From: Pseudooceanicola endophyticus
GTDB lineage: Bacteria; Pseudomonadota; Alphaproteobacteria; Rhodobacterales; Rhodobacteraceae
Assembly (NCBI RefSeq): GCF_018760365.1
Contig: NZ_JAHIAB010000007.1
Location: 124,001 to 188,000, forward strand
Direction: 5' to 3'
Length of the DNA: 64,000 bases
Part shown: positions 52,314 through 63,095 of the stretch, piece by piece
How the letters are laid out: each line of letters opens with the position of its first letter
Numbering within the stretch: position 1 is the stretch's first letter
Program-made: the position numbers and the translations under genes
The notes under the pieces: generated by a model
Seen by the model: only the letters and a program-made list of their open reading frames with translations
Databases searched by the model: none
Told to the model about the DNA's origin: nothing

Positions 52314-54851
52314 TCACCTCAGGTAGGTCTCGGCCAGAAGGCCGGACAGCCGCATGGTCGCCGCCACGATCTCCTGCAGGCGGTCGGGGTCGATGTCTTC
52401 GGCCTGGGCGATCGCCAGGTCGGTATCAAGGCGCAGCACCTCGCGCCGGATCGGCGTCATGTGCGGATGCAGACCGGCCTCTCCCATGCGCTCCAGCCCG
52501 TCAAGCTGGCGCAGCATCTCTCGGCACTGGGCCAGCACGGAGCGCGGGTTTTCCGGATCCAGCAGCAGCAGGCTCAGGACGCTTTCGCGCGAAGTGAAGC
52601 TGGGGAATCGGTGGCGGTGGGTCATGATCGCATCGCCCGCCTCGATGGCGATGCCAAGCGCGCCTTCAGCGGCGCCCGGCAGGGTGAAGACCTGCAGCAT
52701 CAGCGCATTGCCCGAGGCCCGTTCGACCGCGCGCCCCAGGCTGAGGAACCGCCAGCCCGCCCCGTGGTACATGTTGTCATGCACCAGCCCCGAGAAACCC
52801 GAGATCTTGCGCAGGAAGACCGACATGGCGCGCGCCGCATCATCGCCCGGCTTCAGGCGCGGCCCGATCCGCTGGACCGAGCGTTGCAGGTCGGTCAGCG
52901 CGTTCCAGCCATCGGTCGAGAAGCGGTCGCGGATATTGCCCGCGCTGGTCAGCGCCGCCTGGATGTCATAGCGCAGCCCGTCGGGGAAGGCCTGCGCCAT
53001 GTCCAGGTTCATCGTCCCGAGCGTCGTCGACAGAAGCTGCATCAGCGGCAGGTCGGTGCGCCCGCTTTCCGCCAGTCGCAGGTGCCAGGCGCGCAGCAGG
53101 CGGAACTTCTGCTCGACCCGTTCGGAATAGCGGCCCAGCCAGAACAGGTTGTCCGCCGCCCGCGTCGGCAGGGCGCCCAGCTGCGGCAGGACATGGCGCG
53201 GCGCCCCCTTGGAGAGCAGCGTGTCGTCCTCGGGCTCTTCCGGGCAGACCACCCATACATCCGAGACCGAGCCCCCCTTCTGCACCGAGATATCCGCCGA
53301 GGCATCCGCCGGGCCGATGCGGGCAAAGCCGCCCTGCATGACCTGCCAGCCCTCGGGGCCGCGCGCCAGGATCACCCGCAGCGTCACCGGGCGGGGCTCC
53401 AGCCTGCCGGCCTCGGACAGCGCCGGCGCCGTGGAAAGCGAGACGATCTCCTGCGCGGCCAGGCGGCCGGCGGCCTCGTCGATCAGGGCCGGATCGAAGG
53501 GTTTGCCGCGCCGGGTCTCTCCGGCGATGATCACGTCGGGGCCATGGTCGAAGGGCAGCCGGTTCGACAGCGCCCGGTCGATGGTCATCCGCCCCGCATT
53601 GGCCTTCACGTAGTCGCGGGCCTCCTCGGCACCGCACCACCAGGTGGCGATATTGGGCATCGCCAGGTCGTGCCCCAGCCATTGCCGCGCGATCCGGGGG
53701 ATGTAGGCCATCAGGGCGCGGGCCTCCAGCACGCCCGAGCCGGGCGCGTTGACCATGGTCAGGTTGCCGGCGCGCAGCGCGCCCAGAATGCCCGGCGTGC
53801 CCAGCTGCGAATGCTCGTTCAGCTCCAGCGGGTCCAGCCAGCCGCTGTCGAGCCGCCGCCACAGCACCGAGACCGGGGACAGACCGCCCACGGTCTGCAC
53901 CATCAGCTTGCCGTTCTTGACCACCAGATCCTCGCCCTGGACCAGCAGGAAGCCCAGGTAGCGCGCGATATAGGCGTGCTCGAAATAGGTGTCGTTCATC
54001 GGGCCGGGGGTCAGGATGGTGACCCGGCTGTCGTCATTGTCGCGCAGCGCCAGCAGCGCGTCGCGGAAATTGCGGAAGAAGCCCGCCAGCCGCGCGACAT
54101 GGCTGTCCGAGATGATGCCCGGGAAACTGCGCGAGGTCGCCATGCGGGTTTCCAGCGCGAAGCCCGCCCCCGAGGGCGCCTGGGCACGATCCCCCAGCAC
54201 CCACCACTTGCCATCCGGCCCGCGCCCGATGTCGAAGGCGACCATGTGCAGGTAATGGCCCGATTTCGGCGCCACCCCCACCATGGGGCGCAGCCATTCG
54301 GGGTTCGCGGCCAGCAGTTCCGCCGGCACCAGCCCCTCGCTGACCAGCGTGCCGGGGCCGTAGAAATCGGCCATCATCCGTTCCAGCAGGTCCGCGCGCT
54401 CGATCAGCCCCTCCGAGATGCTCTGCCATTCGGCCTCGGCGATCAGCAGCGGCAGATGCGAGAGCGGCCATTCGCGCTCCTCGTGGGCATCGGGGCCGTA
54501 ATGGCGGAAGAACACGCCCGCGTCGCGCAGATACTGGGTGCCGCGCGCCTGCGACAGCGCGATCTCGTCCGCAGAGAGCCGCGCGAGGCGGTCGAGGAAG
54601 GGCTTCCAGACCGGGCGGATCGTGCCGGTGTCATCCATCAGCTCGTCCGAGACGCCGGTCGTCGGGTGATAATCGGCCAGCAGCTCCTTCAGGCGGGCGG
54701 TGCGGGCGGCCTGCGCCGCGCCGGGGGGCTGGTCGGGCTGGCGGGCGGTCTGGCCCGACTGCCGCTGCACCTGCATCGGGCGCCCCTGAAGGGATTGCGA
54801 CATGGAAGAGACCTGCACGTCATCCTGGCGCGGCGGTTTTTCCGTGGTCAT
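52314..54851 (-). CDS. Circularly permuted ATP-grasp protein fused to alpha-E domain
   Basis: 845 residues. About 50 N-terminal residues are Gln/Pro-rich and look disordered. Next comes a circularly permuted type 2 ATP-grasp domain (about 55-540: RDAGVFFRHYG, MMADFYGPGTLV, TPGPMNDTYFEHAYIARYLGF, LMVQTVGGLSPVSVLWRR). Then the alpha-E helical domain from about 560 (NLFWLGRYSERVEQKFRLLRAW). ATP-grasp enzymes of this type are predicted amide-bond-forming ligases; alpha-E is of unknown function. In many genomes the two domains are separate genes. Confidence 0.88.
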   Translation of the reverse strand: MTTEKPPRQDDVQVSSMSQSLQGRPMQVQRQSGQTARQPDQPPGAAQAARTARLKELLADYHPTTGVSDELMDDTGTIRPVWKPFLDRLARLSADEIALSQARGTQYLRDAGVFFRHYGPDAHEEREWPLSHLPLLIAEAEWQSISEGLIERADLLERMMADFYGPGTLVSEGLVPAELLAANPEWLRPMVGVAPKSGHYLHMVAFDIGRGPDGKWWVLGDRAQAPSGAGFALETRMATSRSFPGIISDSHVARLAGFFRNFRDALLALRDNDDSRVTILTPGPMNDTYFEHAYIARYLGFLLVQGEDLVVKNGKLMVQTVGGLSPVSVLWRRLDSGWLDPLELNEHSQLGTPGILGALRAGNLTMVNAPGSGVLEARALMAYIPRIARQWLGHDLAMPNIATWWCGAEEARDYVKANAGRMTIDRALSNRLPFDHGPDVIIAGETRRGKPFDPALIDEAAGRLAAQEIVSLSTAPALSEAGRLEPRPVTLRVILARGPEGWQVMQGGFARIGPADASADISVQKGGSVSDVWVVCPEEPEDDTLLSKGAPRHVLPQLGALPTRAADNLFWLGRYSERVEQKFRLLRAWHLRLAESGRTDLPLMQLLSTTLGTMNLDMAQAFPDGLRYDIQAALTSAGNIRDRFSTDGWNALTDLQRSVQRIGPRLKPGDDAARAMSVFLRKISGFSGLVHDNMYHGAGWRFLSLGRAVERASGNALMLQVFTLPGAAEGALGIAIEAGDAIMTHRHRFPSFTSRESVLSLLLLDPENPRSVLAQCREMLRQLDGLERMGEAGLHPHMTPIRREVLRLDTDLAIAQAEDIDPDRLQEIVAATMRLSGLLAETYLR

Positions 54852-54937
54852 GCCCGGCCCCTTCCTGCGCGATGATGTGCTGCCATGTGGCCCTCCCCCG
54901 GGAAATGAAGGGGCCGGGGAAATCCCCGGCCCGCCTC

Positions 54938-57900
54938 CTAGATGCCAGCAGGACGCCGGAGGTCAAGGGTCAGCGGGAATTCCCCGTGCCGGATTTCCTG
55001 CGGCGGCAGGTACAATCCCGGCGTGTGGCCGCGGGCCTCGAAGCGGGCGAGGCGGCGCGCCTCGGCCTCGTTGGCATTGACCGGGAAGGTTTCGTAGTTG
55101 CGCCCGCCCGGGTGGGCGACGTGATAGGTACAGCCGCCGATGGCACGCCCCGACCAGGTGTCGAAGATATCCAGCGTCAGCGGCGTGTGCACCGGCACCA
55201 CCGGGTGCATCGCCTCGGGCGGCTGCCAGGCCTTGTAGCGGATCCCGCCGACCATTTCCCCCGAGGTGCCCGAGGCCGTCATCGGCACCCGGCGTCCGTT
55301 GCAGCAGACGGCATATCGGTTCGGATCCAGCGCGCTCAGCTTCACCTGCACCCGCTCGGTCGAGCTGTCGGTATAGCGCACCGTGCCGCCGATGGCGCCG
55401 GTCTCGCCCAGAACGTGCCAGGGTTCCAGCGCCTGGCGCAGCTCAAGATGCACGCCGTCGTATTCCGCCTCGCCGCAGAAGGGGAAGCGGAACTCGGACT
55501 GGGCCTCGTACCATTCGGGACGGAAATCGAAGCCGTGGCGGCGCAGGTCGCCCAGCACATCCATGAAGTCCTGCCACAGGAAATGCGGCAGCATGAAGCG
55601 ATCATGCAGCGTGGTGCCCCAGCGGGTGAAATCGCCGCCGATCGGGCTGTTCCAGTAGCGCACCAGCAGGGCGCGGATCAGCAGCTGCTGGGCCAGCGAC
55701 ATGCGGTAATCCGGCGGCATCTCGAAGCCACGGAATTCGACCAGCCCCAGACGCCCGGTGGGACCGTCGGGGGAATAGAGCTTGTCGATGCAGATCTCGG
55801 AACGGTGGGTATTGCCGGTCACGTCCACCAGCAGGTTGCGCAGCAGCCGGTCGGTCAGCCAGGGAAGCGGCTGGATGCCCTGCCCCGGTGCCGGGATCTG
55901 CGCCAGCGCGATCTCAAGCTCATAGAGGTTGTCGGCCCGCCCTTCGTCCACCCGGGGCGCCTGGGAGGTCGGCCCGATGAAGAGGCCCGAGAAAAGGTAG
56001 CTCATCGACGGGTGGCGCTGCCAGTGCAGCACCAGCGATTTCAGCAGGTCGGGCCGGCGCAGGAAGGGGCTGTCGTTGGTCGAGGCGCCCCCCACCACGA
56101 CGTGGTTGCCCCCACCGGTGCCCACATGCTTGCCGTCGATCATGAACTTGTCGGCGCCCAGGCGGACGTTGCGGGCATCCTCGTAAACGCCCGAGGTGAT
56201 CTTCTTGCACTCCTCCCAGTCCGAGGCGGGCTGGATGTTGACCTCGATCACGCCGGGATCGGGGGCGACGCGGATCACGTTGATGCGCGGATCACTGGGC
56301 GGGGCGTAACCTTCGATATGCACCGGCAGGCCCACCTCTTCGGCGGCGTGCTCGGCGATGGAGAGCAGTTCGAGGTAATCCTCGATGGTCTGCACCGGGG
56401 GCATGAAGACGCAGAGTCGCCCGTCGCGGGGCTCCACCGCCAGCGCCGTGCGGACATGGCCGCCGATGGATTCGCCCACGTATTGCTGCAGCTGCATGTC
56501 CTGGGTGCGGCCATCCTCGCGGAAGCTGGCGCGGGGCTGGTCGCTGTCGGCGGCGGGCGTCGCCTTGCCCTTCACCGCCGCCATCTCCATCGCGGCGGCC
56601 TGCGCGCCGGAGGGGTGTTCGCCCTTGCGGATGCGCCGTTCGAAGCTTGGCAGGTCGCCGCGCGGGATCGTCGGATCGGCGGGGTGGATATAGGGATAGA
56701 CCGCCGGCGACAGGTAGGGCAGCGACGACAGCGGCATCCGGTAGCCGACCGGGCTGTCGCCCGGGACCAGATACAGGAAACCCCGGCGGAAGCGCCACAG
56801 TTCCGTCTGCCAGCGCCCGGAAGAGGACCGCCCCTGCCAGCGCTGCACCGGCAGGATGTAGCCCGAAGGCTTGGTCAGGCCGCGATCAAAGACCTTGGCG
56901 ATGCGGTGGCGGGCCTCGGCGTCCTCCAGCTTGGAATTGGCCGGGGTCACGTTGTCGGGCAGCTGGGCTTCCTTCAGGATCCATTCGGCGGGATCCTCGA
57001 AGGCGGGGGTCACGCAGTCCGCATCCAGGTTCAGCCCCTTGGCCATGGCCTTCAGCAGCTTCTCGGCATCCTCGGGGCCCACATCGGCGGTCTTCGATTC
57101 ATCGGCAATCAGCGATCCCTCGTGCCAGATCGGCTTGCCGTCGCGCCGCCAGTAAAGCGAGAAAGTCCAGCGCGGCAGGGTCTCGCCCGGGTACCACTTG
57201 CCCTGGCCGTAATGCAGGAAGCCGCCGGGCGCGAAACGCTCGCGCAGGCGGCGGATCAGCTTGTCGGCCAGGCCGCGCTTCATAGGGCCGACGGCGGCGG
57301 TGTTCCACTCGGCGCTTTCGAAATCGTCGATCGAGACGAAGGTGGGTTCGCCCCCCATGGTCAGGCGCATGTCGGCGGCGGCAATCGCCTCGTCGACCTT
57401 GGCGCCAAGGGCATCCAGCGCCTCCCAGGATTCATCCGAGAAGGGCTTGGTGATGCGCGGGGTTTCCGCAACCCGCGTCACCGTCATGTCGAAATCGAAC
57501 TCGACCTCCAGCCCCTCGTCCGCCGAATAGCCACCCGAGATCGGCGCGGCATTGCGGTAATGCGGCGTCGCGGCCAGGGGGATGTGGCTTTCCCCGGTCA
57601 GAAGCCCCGAAGTCGGGTCAAAGCCGATCCAGCCGGCGCCGGGCAGATAGACCTCGCACCAGGCATGCAGGTCGGTGAAATCGACCTCGGTGCCCGAAGG
57701 CCCGTCGAGGGATTTCAGGTCGGGCTTCAGCTGGATCAGGTAGCCCGACACGAAACGCGCCGCGAGGCCCATGTTGCGCAGGATCTGCACCAGCAGCCAC
57801 GAGGTGTCGCGGCACGAGCCCTTGCCCGCCTCGAAGGTCTCTTCCGGCGTCTGCACGCCGGGCTCCATGCGGATGGTGTATTCGATGTCGTTCGACAGCC

Positions 57901-58351
57901 GCGCGTTCAGCGCCACCAGCATGTCGACGGTGTTCTGCTTGCTCTTGTCGAGCGTCGCCATGAAGGCCTTCAGCTCCGGCCCCATTTCCTCGGGGGTCAT
58001 GTAGATCGACAGGTCTTCCTGGATCTCCTCGGGATAGGTGAAGGGCCAGGTCTCGGCCACTTCCTCCACGAAGAAGTCGAAGGGGTTGTAGACCGACATG
58101 TCGGCCACGACATCGACCTCGATCTTGAACTCGCGCACCGGCTCGGGGAAGACGAAGCGCGTCTGCCAGTTGCCGTAGGGGTCCTGCTGAAGGTTCACGA
58201 AATGCTTCTCGGGCGTGACCTTCAGGCTGTGGGAAATGACCGGAGTCCGGGAATGGGGCGCGGGGCGCAGCCGAATGATCTGTGGCCCCAGCGTGACCGG
58301 ACGGTCGTATTTGTAATGGGTTACGTGATGAATCGCCGCCTTGATCGCCAT
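54938..58351 (-). CDS. Large transglutaminase-like protein with DUF2126 region
   Basis: 1137 residues. N-terminal TGase_N-like beta domain ([25 protein letters not shown]), transglutaminase core with C180 ([10 protein letters not shown]), H229 ([10 protein letters not shown]) and D245 (IGFDPTSG), then a long C-terminal DUF2126 region (about 290-1137) beginning [11 protein letters not shown]. That region has glutamine-synthetase/amidoligase-like character in published comparative analyses, a link I cannot confirm by eye. First gene of the operon; the next starts 86 bases on. Probably cytosolic, since no signal peptide is seen. Confidence 0.88.
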   Translation of the reverse strand: MAIKAAIHHVTHYKYDRPVTLGPQIIRLRPAPHSRTPVISHSLKVTPEKHFVNLQQDPYGNWQTRFVFPEPVREFKIEVDVVADMSVYNPFDFFVEEVAETWPFTYPEEIQEDLSIYMTPEEMGPELKAFMATLDKSKQNTVDMLVALNARLSNDIEYTIRMEPGVQTPEETFEAGKGSCRDTSWLLVQILRNMGLAARFVSGYLIQLKPDLKSLDGPSGTEVDFTDLHAWCEVYLPGAGWIGFDPTSGLLTGESHIPLAATPHYRNAAPISGGYSADEGLEVEFDFDMTVTRVAETPRITKPFSDESWEALDALGAKVDEAIAAADMRLTMGGEPTFVSIDDFESAEWNTAAVGPMKRGLADKLIRRLRERFAPGGFLHYGQGKWYPGETLPRWTFSLYWRRDGKPIWHEGSLIADESKTADVGPEDAEKLLKAMAKGLNLDADCVTPAFEDPAEWILKEAQLPDNVTPANSKLEDAEARHRIAKVFDRGLTKPSGYILPVQRWQGRSSSGRWQTELWRFRRGFLYLVPGDSPVGYRMPLSSLPYLSPAVYPYIHPADPTIPRGDLPSFERRIRKGEHPSGAQAAAMEMAAVKGKATPAADSDQPRASFREDGRTQDMQLQQYVGESIGGHVRTALAVEPRDGRLCVFMPPVQTIEDYLELLSIAEHAAEEVGLPVHIEGYAPPSDPRINVIRVAPDPGVIEVNIQPASDWEECKKITSGVYEDARNVRLGADKFMIDGKHVGTGGGNHVVVGGASTNDSPFLRRPDLLKSLVLHWQRHPSMSYLFSGLFIGPTSQAPRVDEGRADNLYELEIALAQIPAPGQGIQPLPWLTDRLLRNLLVDVTGNTHRSEICIDKLYSPDGPTGRLGLVEFRGFEMPPDYRMSLAQQLLIRALLVRYWNSPIGGDFTRWGTTLHDRFMLPHFLWQDFMDVLGDLRRHGFDFRPEWYEAQSEFRFPFCGEAEYDGVHLELRQALEPWHVLGETGAIGGTVRYTDSSTERVQVKLSALDPNRYAVCCNGRRVPMTASGTSGEMVGGIRYKAWQPPEAMHPVVPVHTPLTLDIFDTWSGRAIGGCTYHVAHPGGRNYETFPVNANEAEARRLARFEARGHTPGLYLPPQEIRHGEFPLTLDLRRPAGI

Positions 58352-58415
58352 GAGCTTTTCCGCTTGTTGCCCCTGAGGTTAACCTTCCACGGTTCTCCCC
58401 CGCCTTCAAACGAAT

Positions 58416-58444
58416 GTGGAGGCGGATCGCTCACGCAAAGTCAA
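58416..58444 (-). promoter_or_regulatory. Candidate promoter of the transglutaminase/ATP-grasp operon
   Basis: On the minus strand TTGACT (58439-58444) is a good -35; 17 bases on, CTCCAC is a poor -10. A palindromic GGTTAACC lies between it and the start (about 58378-58385). Confidence 0.25.
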
Positions 58445-58512
58445 CTGCGCCCGTTCTGCCCGATGGCTGATCACTTCCGCAACGTGACATGGGGGCCGCA
58501 GGCGGGGGGCCG

Positions 58513-59010
58513 TCACGCCGGGTCGAAAGCCGCCGCATAGGTCACCGCCCCCGATGGCGCGGGGCCGGAAAAGCGCAGCTGCATGAAGGCCTCGGGCGGG
58601 ACGCCGGCCAGGCTCAGCCCCTCGGAGCGGGCAAAGCCGAACCGCGCGTAATACAGCGGATCGCCCAGCACCACGCAGCCCCGCAGCCCCATCAGCCGCA
58701 GCCGGTGCAGCCCCTCGCGCAGCAGCGTCCGCCCGATCCCCTGCCCCTGGCGCGCAGGCGTGACCGAGATCGGGCCCAGCCCGACCCAGCCCAGATCCCG
58801 CCCGCCGATCCGCACCGCGGAAAAGGCAGCATGGGCGACGATCTGCCCCTCTTCCTCGACCACCAGTGACAGCAGCAGCGCCCCGCTGGCGCGCAGCCGC
58901 TCGATGATCGCGGCCTCCTGTCCATTGCTGTGGCGCGCCCGGGCGAAGGCCGCCCGCGTCACCTCCGCAATGGCCTTGTGATCCCCTGGCCCCTCGTCCC
59001 TGATCCGCAT
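58513..59010 (-). CDS. GNAT family N-acetyltransferase
   Basis: 165 residues. Acetyl-CoA site LGPISVTPARQGQGIGRTLLREGLHRL and the C-terminal LGDPLYYARFGFARSEGLSL typical of the YhbS-like group of predicted acetyltransferases. Substrate unknown. GGGAGGGAGGGG precedes the ATG at 59010; readings further upstream are not conserved. Confidence 0.87.
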   Translation of the reverse strand: MRIRDEGPGDHKAIAEVTRAAFARARHSNGQEAAIIERLRASGALLLSLVVEEEGQIVAHAAFSAVRIGGRDLGWVGLGPISVTPARQGQGIGRTLLREGLHRLRLMGLRGCVVLGDPLYYARFGFARSEGLSLAGVPPEAFMQLRFSGPAPSGAVTYAAAFDPA

Positions 59011-59154
59011 CGCGCCCCTCCCTCCCGTATCGGCCCATTCTTGCATGGGGCGCAGGCCCCGGGGAACCGGCCTTGACGCGCCGATGCCGGGGAAGAGGCT
59101 TGGCGGCCACGCCCCCGCTGGCTAGAACGATACACCCGAGCCATGGAGGACCCG

Positions 59155-61494
59155 TTGGACAAGACCGCCCCCGCAACCGCCGCCCGCATCGCCTCTCGAA
59201 TCGCGGAGGAGATCGGCGCCCGCCCCCAGCAGGTCACCGCCGCCGTGGGCCTTCTGGACGAGGGCGCAACCGTCCCCTTCGTGGCCCGCTACCGCAAGGA
59301 AGTGACGGGGGGCCTGGACGACACCCAGCTGCGCACCCTGGCCGACCGGCTGTCCTACCTGCGCGAACTGGAAGACCGCCGCGCCGCCATCGTCAAAAGC
59401 ATCGACTCTCAGGACAAGATGACCGACGCGCTGGCCCGTTCCATCGCCCAGGCCGATACCAAGGCCCAGCTTGAGGACATCTACCTGCCCTACAAGCCCA
59501 AGCGCCGCACCAAGGCGATGATCGCCCGCGAACGGGGCCTTGAGCCGCTGGCCGAGGCGATCCTGGGCGATCACGGCAAGGATCCCGAGGCGCTGGCGCA
59601 GACCTACCTGAACGCAGAGGTCGCCGACGTGAAGGCGGCGCTGGACGGGGCGCGTGACATCCTGACCGAACGCATGGCCGAAGATGCCGACCTGCTGGGC
59701 CGCCTGCGCGGCTGGATGCAGCGCGAGGCCGTGCTGAGCGCCAAGGTCGTGCCCGGCAAGGAACAGGAAGGCGCCAAGTTCTCGGACTATTTCGCCCATG
59801 CGGAAAACTGGTCCAAAGTCCCCAGCCACCGCGCCCTTGCCATGCTGCGCGCCGCCAACGAGGGCATCCTGACGGTCGAGGTCACGCCCCCCGAAGACGC
59901 CGCCGAGCGCCCCGTGGAGATGATCTCGGCCCAGCTTCATGCCTCGGGCAACGGCCCCGGCGATCAATGGCTGCGCAAGGTTGCCGGCTGGACCTGGCGG
60001 GTGAAACTGTCGCTGTCGATGACGCTGGACCTGATGTCGGACATGCGCACCCGCGCCCATGAAGAAGCGATCACCGTCTTTGCCCGCAACCTCAAGGACC
60101 TGCTGCTGGCCGCCCCTGCCGGCACCAAGGCGACGCTGGGCCTTGATCCGGGCATCCGCACCGGCGTCAAGGCCGCCGTGGTCGATGCCACCGGCAAGCT
60201 GCTGGCAACCGACACGCTCTACCCGTTCCAGCCCAAGAACGACGTGCGCGGCGCCCAGCAGGGCATCCTGGCGCTGATCGCGAAACACGGGGTCGAACTG
60301 ATCGCCATCGGCAACGGCACCGCCTCCCGCGAGACCGAGAAACTGGTCGCCGATACGCTGAAGATGATCCCCGACCACGTGAAGAAACCCCAGAAGGTGG
60401 TGGTCAGCGAGGCCGGCGCCTCGGTCTACTCGGCCTCGGAACTGGCGGCCAAGGAATTCCCCGGCCTCGACGTCAGCCTGCGCGGCGCGGTGTCGATCGC
60501 GCGGCGCCTGCAGGATCCGCTGGCGGAACTGGTGAAGATCGAACCGAAAAGCATCGGCGTCGGCCAGTACCAGCACGATGTCGACCAGCACCGGCTGAGC
60601 AAATCCCTGGAAGCGGTGGTCGAAGATGCGGTGAACGCCGTGGGCGTCGATCTCAACACCGCCTCGGCGCCTCTGCTGGCCCATGTCTCGGGCCTCGGCG
60701 CCTCGCTCGCCGAAGCCGTCGTCGCGCATCGCGAGACGAACGGCGCCTTCACCTCCCGCAAGGAGCTGCTGAAGGTCTCGCGCCTCGGGCCTAGGGCGTT
60801 CGAGCAATGCGCGGGCTTCCTGCGCATCCGCGACGGGGCCGAGCCGCTCGATGCCTCCTCGGTCCACCCCGAGGCCTATGGCGTCGCCCGCAAGATCGTG
60901 ACCGCCTGCGGCCGCGACCTGCGCGACATCATGGGCCGCCCCGAGGCGCTGAAGGGCCTGCGTGCGGAACAGTTCGTCGATGACACCTTCGGCCTGCCCA
61001 CCGTGCGCGACATCCTCTCGGAGCTGGAGAAACCCGGCCGTGACCCCCGCCCGACCTTCAAGACCGCGACCTTCGCCGAAGGCGTCGACCAGATCACCGA
61101 CCTGAAACCCGGCATGGTCCTCGAGGGCACGGTCACCAATGTCGCGGCCTTCGGCGCCTTCGTCGACATCGGCGTGCACCAGGACGGCCTCGTCCACGTG
61201 AGCCAGCTTGCCGACCGTTTCGTCAAGGACCCGCACGAGGTCGTCAAGGCCGGCGACGTGGTCAAGGTCACGGTGACCGAGGTCGACGTGCCGCGCAAGC
61301 GCATCGGGCTCACCATGCGCAAGGACGGCGGCGCCTCCGCCAAACAGGAGCGCACCTCCCGCGACGCCCAGCCGCGACGCCCCGGCCCGGGTCCGAAACC
61401 GCGCGGCTGCAAGCCCCAGCACAGCGCCGGCCCGAAATCCGATGCCCCGGGCGCCCTCGGCGCGGCCCTGCTGAACGCGATGCGCAAGAAGTGA
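59155..61494 (+). CDS. tex: Tex family transcription accessory / RNA-binding protein
   Basis: 779 residues. N-terminal Tex_N ([29 protein letters not shown]), a YqgF/RNase-H-like domain ([24 protein letters not shown]), a helix-hairpin-helix part ([25 protein letters not shown]) and a C-terminal S1 RNA-binding domain ([33 protein letters not shown]). I chose the TTG at 59155, which has GGAGGA at the right distance; the ATG at 59143, four codons upstream, has no ribosome site. The basic tail after S1 suggests extra nucleic-acid contact. Confidence 0.93.
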   Translation: MDKTAPATAARIASRIAEEIGARPQQVTAAVGLLDEGATVPFVARYRKEVTGGLDDTQLRTLADRLSYLRELEDRRAAIVKSIDSQDKMTDALARSIAQADTKAQLEDIYLPYKPKRRTKAMIARERGLEPLAEAILGDHGKDPEALAQTYLNAEVADVKAALDGARDILTERMAEDADLLGRLRGWMQREAVLSAKVVPGKEQEGAKFSDYFAHAENWSKVPSHRALAMLRAANEGILTVEVTPPEDAAERPVEMISAQLHASGNGPGDQWLRKVAGWTWRVKLSLSMTLDLMSDMRTRAHEEAITVFARNLKDLLLAAPAGTKATLGLDPGIRTGVKAAVVDATGKLLATDTLYPFQPKNDVRGAQQGILALIAKHGVELIAIGNGTASRETEKLVADTLKMIPDHVKKPQKVVVSEAGASVYSASELAAKEFPGLDVSLRGAVSIARRLQDPLAELVKIEPKSIGVGQYQHDVDQHRLSKSLEAVVEDAVNAVGVDLNTASAPLLAHVSGLGASLAEAVVAHRETNGAFTSRKELLKVSRLGPRAFEQCAGFLRIRDGAEPLDASSVHPEAYGVARKIVTACGRDLRDIMGRPEALKGLRAEQFVDDTFGLPTVRDILSELEKPGRDPRPTFKTATFAEGVDQITDLKPGMVLEGTVTNVAAFGAFVDIGVHQDGLVHVSQLADRFVKDPHEVVKAGDVVKVTVTEVDVPRKRIGLTMRKDGGASAKQERTSRDAQPRRPGPGPKPRGCKPQHSAGPKSDAPGALGAALLNAMRKK

Positions 61495-61500
61495 CGCGAA

Positions 61501-61535
61501 GGGGGCGGCCCCAGAGCCGCCCCCATTTTCTTGTT
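61501..61535 (+). terminator. tex terminator
   Basis: GGGGGCGGC (61501-61509) and GCCGCCCCC (61516-61524) form a perfect stem followed by ATTTTCTTGTT. The T-run doubles as the first module of repeat copy C. Confidence 0.85.
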
Positions 61536-61584
61536 CAAAATACCTCGGGGGAGTCCGCCGCAGGCGGACGGGGGCAGCGCCCCC
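61525..61584 (+). repeat. Intergenic palindromic repeat, copy C
   Basis: T-rich start, AATACCTCGGGGGA (61539-61552), stem GTCCGCC-gca-GGCGGAC (61553-61569) and GGGGGCAGCGCCCCC (61570-61584). The AATACCTCGGGGGA and GGGGGCAGCGCCCCC modules are identical to copy A; the middle stem differs in sequence but not in position. Confidence 0.75.
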
Positions 61585-61613
61585 TCCTCGCCCCGCTTCC
61601 GCCCGCTATCCCG

Positions 61614-62501
61614 TCACGCCAGGTAGGTCCCGAACCACTCCAGCGTCCGCGACCAGGCCAGATCCGCCTGTTCGGGATCGTAGCGCGGGGTGGAATCGTT
61701 GTGGAACCCGTGGTTGGCGCCCTCGTAGACATGGGCCTCGTAGGTCTTGCCCGCCGCCTCCAGCGCCGCCTTGTAGGCGGGCCATCCCGCATTGATGCGC
61801 TCGTCCAGCCCGCCGTAATGGATCAGCAGCGGCGCCTCGATCCGCGCCACGTCCTCCGCTTTGGGCTGGCGCCCGTAGAAGGGCACGGCCGCGCCCAGAT
61901 CGGGGAAGGCCACCGCCGCCGCATTGGCCACCCCGCCGCCATAGCAGAACCCGGTGATTCCCACCTTGCCGGTGGTCATGTCGCTGCCCTGCAGGTAGCG
62001 CACCGCGGCCAGGAAATCCTCCAGCAGCTTGCCCTGGTCCAGCTGGGACTGCATTGCGCGCCCCTCGTCGTCATTGCCCGGATAGCCGCCCAGCGGCGTC
62101 AGCCCGTCGGGCGCCAGCGCGATGAAGCCGGCCTTGGCGACCCGGCGCGCGACATCCTCGATATAGGGGTTCAGGCCGCGATTCTCATGCACCACCACGA
62201 CGGCGGGCAGCGCCCCCGAGACCCCGGTCGGACGCACCAGGTAGCCGCGCACCTCTCCATGCCCCCGAGGCGAGGGATAGGTGATGTATTCCGGATGGAT
62301 ATCGGGATCGGTGAAGGACACCTGCTGCGCCAGGGCGTAATCGGGCTTCATCGCCTCGTAGATCGCGGCAGCGGACAGGCCGCCCACGGCAAAACCCCCG
62401 GCCTTCTCCAGGAAGGCCCGCTTAGAAATCATCCCATGGGCATACTGGTCGTAGAGATGCAGCAGTTTCGGGTGAAAATCGGCAGAGGTCAGTCGGGTCA
62501 C
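61614..62501 (-). CDS. Dienelactone hydrolase family protein
   Basis: 295 residues. An N-terminal stretch KRAFLEKAGGFAVGGLSAAAIYE, with a KR rather than RR pair, looks like a Tat-type or membrane-anchoring leader before the alpha/beta hydrolase. The nucleophile is Cys in GFCYGGG, with Asp in LLIHYGGLDERIN and His in GANHGFHND completing the triad. Natural substrate unknown; dienelactone-like esters are possible. I chose the GTG at 62501 because CAGGAG lies six bases before it; an ATG ten codons upstream has no ribosome site. Confidence 0.85.
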   Translation of the reverse strand: MTRLTSADFHPKLLHLYDQYAHGMISKRAFLEKAGGFAVGGLSAAAIYEAMKPDYALAQQVSFTDPDIHPEYITYPSPRGHGEVRGYLVRPTGVSGALPAVVVVHENRGLNPYIEDVARRVAKAGFIALAPDGLTPLGGYPGNDDEGRAMQSQLDQGKLLEDFLAAVRYLQGSDMTTGKVGITGFCYGGGVANAAAVAFPDLGAAVPFYGRQPKAEDVARIEAPLLIHYGGLDERINAGWPAYKAALEAAGKTYEAHVYEGANHGFHNDSTPRYDPEQADLAWSRTLEWFGTYLA

Positions 62502-62641
62502 GGCAGGCTCCTGTCTGGGATGATGTCCCATTAGCTGCCGCCGAATGCCCCTGGGTCAAGCCTCCCTTTCCCGGGAGGCCCCGGAGGGCGCCCCTCCGCC
62601 GGTCCCCCGCGCGTCGCCCCCTTGGGACCGACGAAAACCAG

Positions 62642-62665
62642 CCCCCGGCATTACAAATCCGGGGG
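62642..62665 (-). terminator. Terminator-like hairpin after the small membrane protein gene
   Basis: CCCCCGG (62642-62648) and CCGGGGG (62659-62665) enclose a 10-base AT-rich loop. On the minus strand CTGGTTTTCG follows. Confidence 0.4.
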
Positions 62666-62711
62666 TCCGTAAACCCGTTGGGCGGCCATGACGGCCGTCA
62701 GCGCGCGGCGG

Positions 62712-63014
62712 TCAGCGTGCCGCGTGATCCCTGCGGGCCACCCGTGCCGGCACCAGGCTGGCACGGCGGCGCAGGGACAGAATCCCGAGGCCCAGCACGC
62801 AGACCGGTGTCGCCACCACATAGGCCAGAATCCCGCCCAGCAGCCCGCCTCCGGCCATCCCGGTGCTGACCGCGATCACCAGACCCAGGCCGCCGCCCGC
62901 GATTGCCAGACCGAAGCCGCGCGCCGCAGCCAGGGGCTCCGTGCCGTCCTGCATGATGCCATGCCGGGACTGTTCACGATCCGGGACCGTGAACTTGTTG
63001 CTGTCGAAAGCCAT
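62712..63014 (-). CDS. Hypothetical small membrane protein
   Basis: 100 residues with two hydrophobic, glycine-rich helices (about 34-52 and 55-78: GLAIAGGGLGLVIAVSTGMA and LLGGILAYVVATPVCVLGLGIL) and a basic C-terminus. No family recognised. AGGGAAGAG just before the ATG supports translation. It sits between the hydrolase and the RND pump genes, 81 bases after the pump stop, and could be co-transcribed with the pump. Confidence 0.6.
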   Translation of the reverse strand: MAFDSNKFTVPDREQSRHGIMQDGTEPLAAARGFGLAIAGGGLGLVIAVSTGMAGGGLLGGILAYVVATPVCVLGLGILSLRRRASLVPARVARRDHAAR

Positions 63015-63095
63015 CTCTTCCCTCCAAGCTTCTCCCCAAGCTTGCAGAGGTTATGTTAACGGCTTCTTTCCTCCCGGCCAATCCCCCGGATCCGA

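Noticed and set aside
54872..58540. Very long plus-strand ORF opposite the large transglutaminase gene
   Set aside because: Composition rich in Arg, Gly, His and Gln with no domain; the opposite strand encodes an intact enzyme with catalytic residues. A shadow caused by codon bias.
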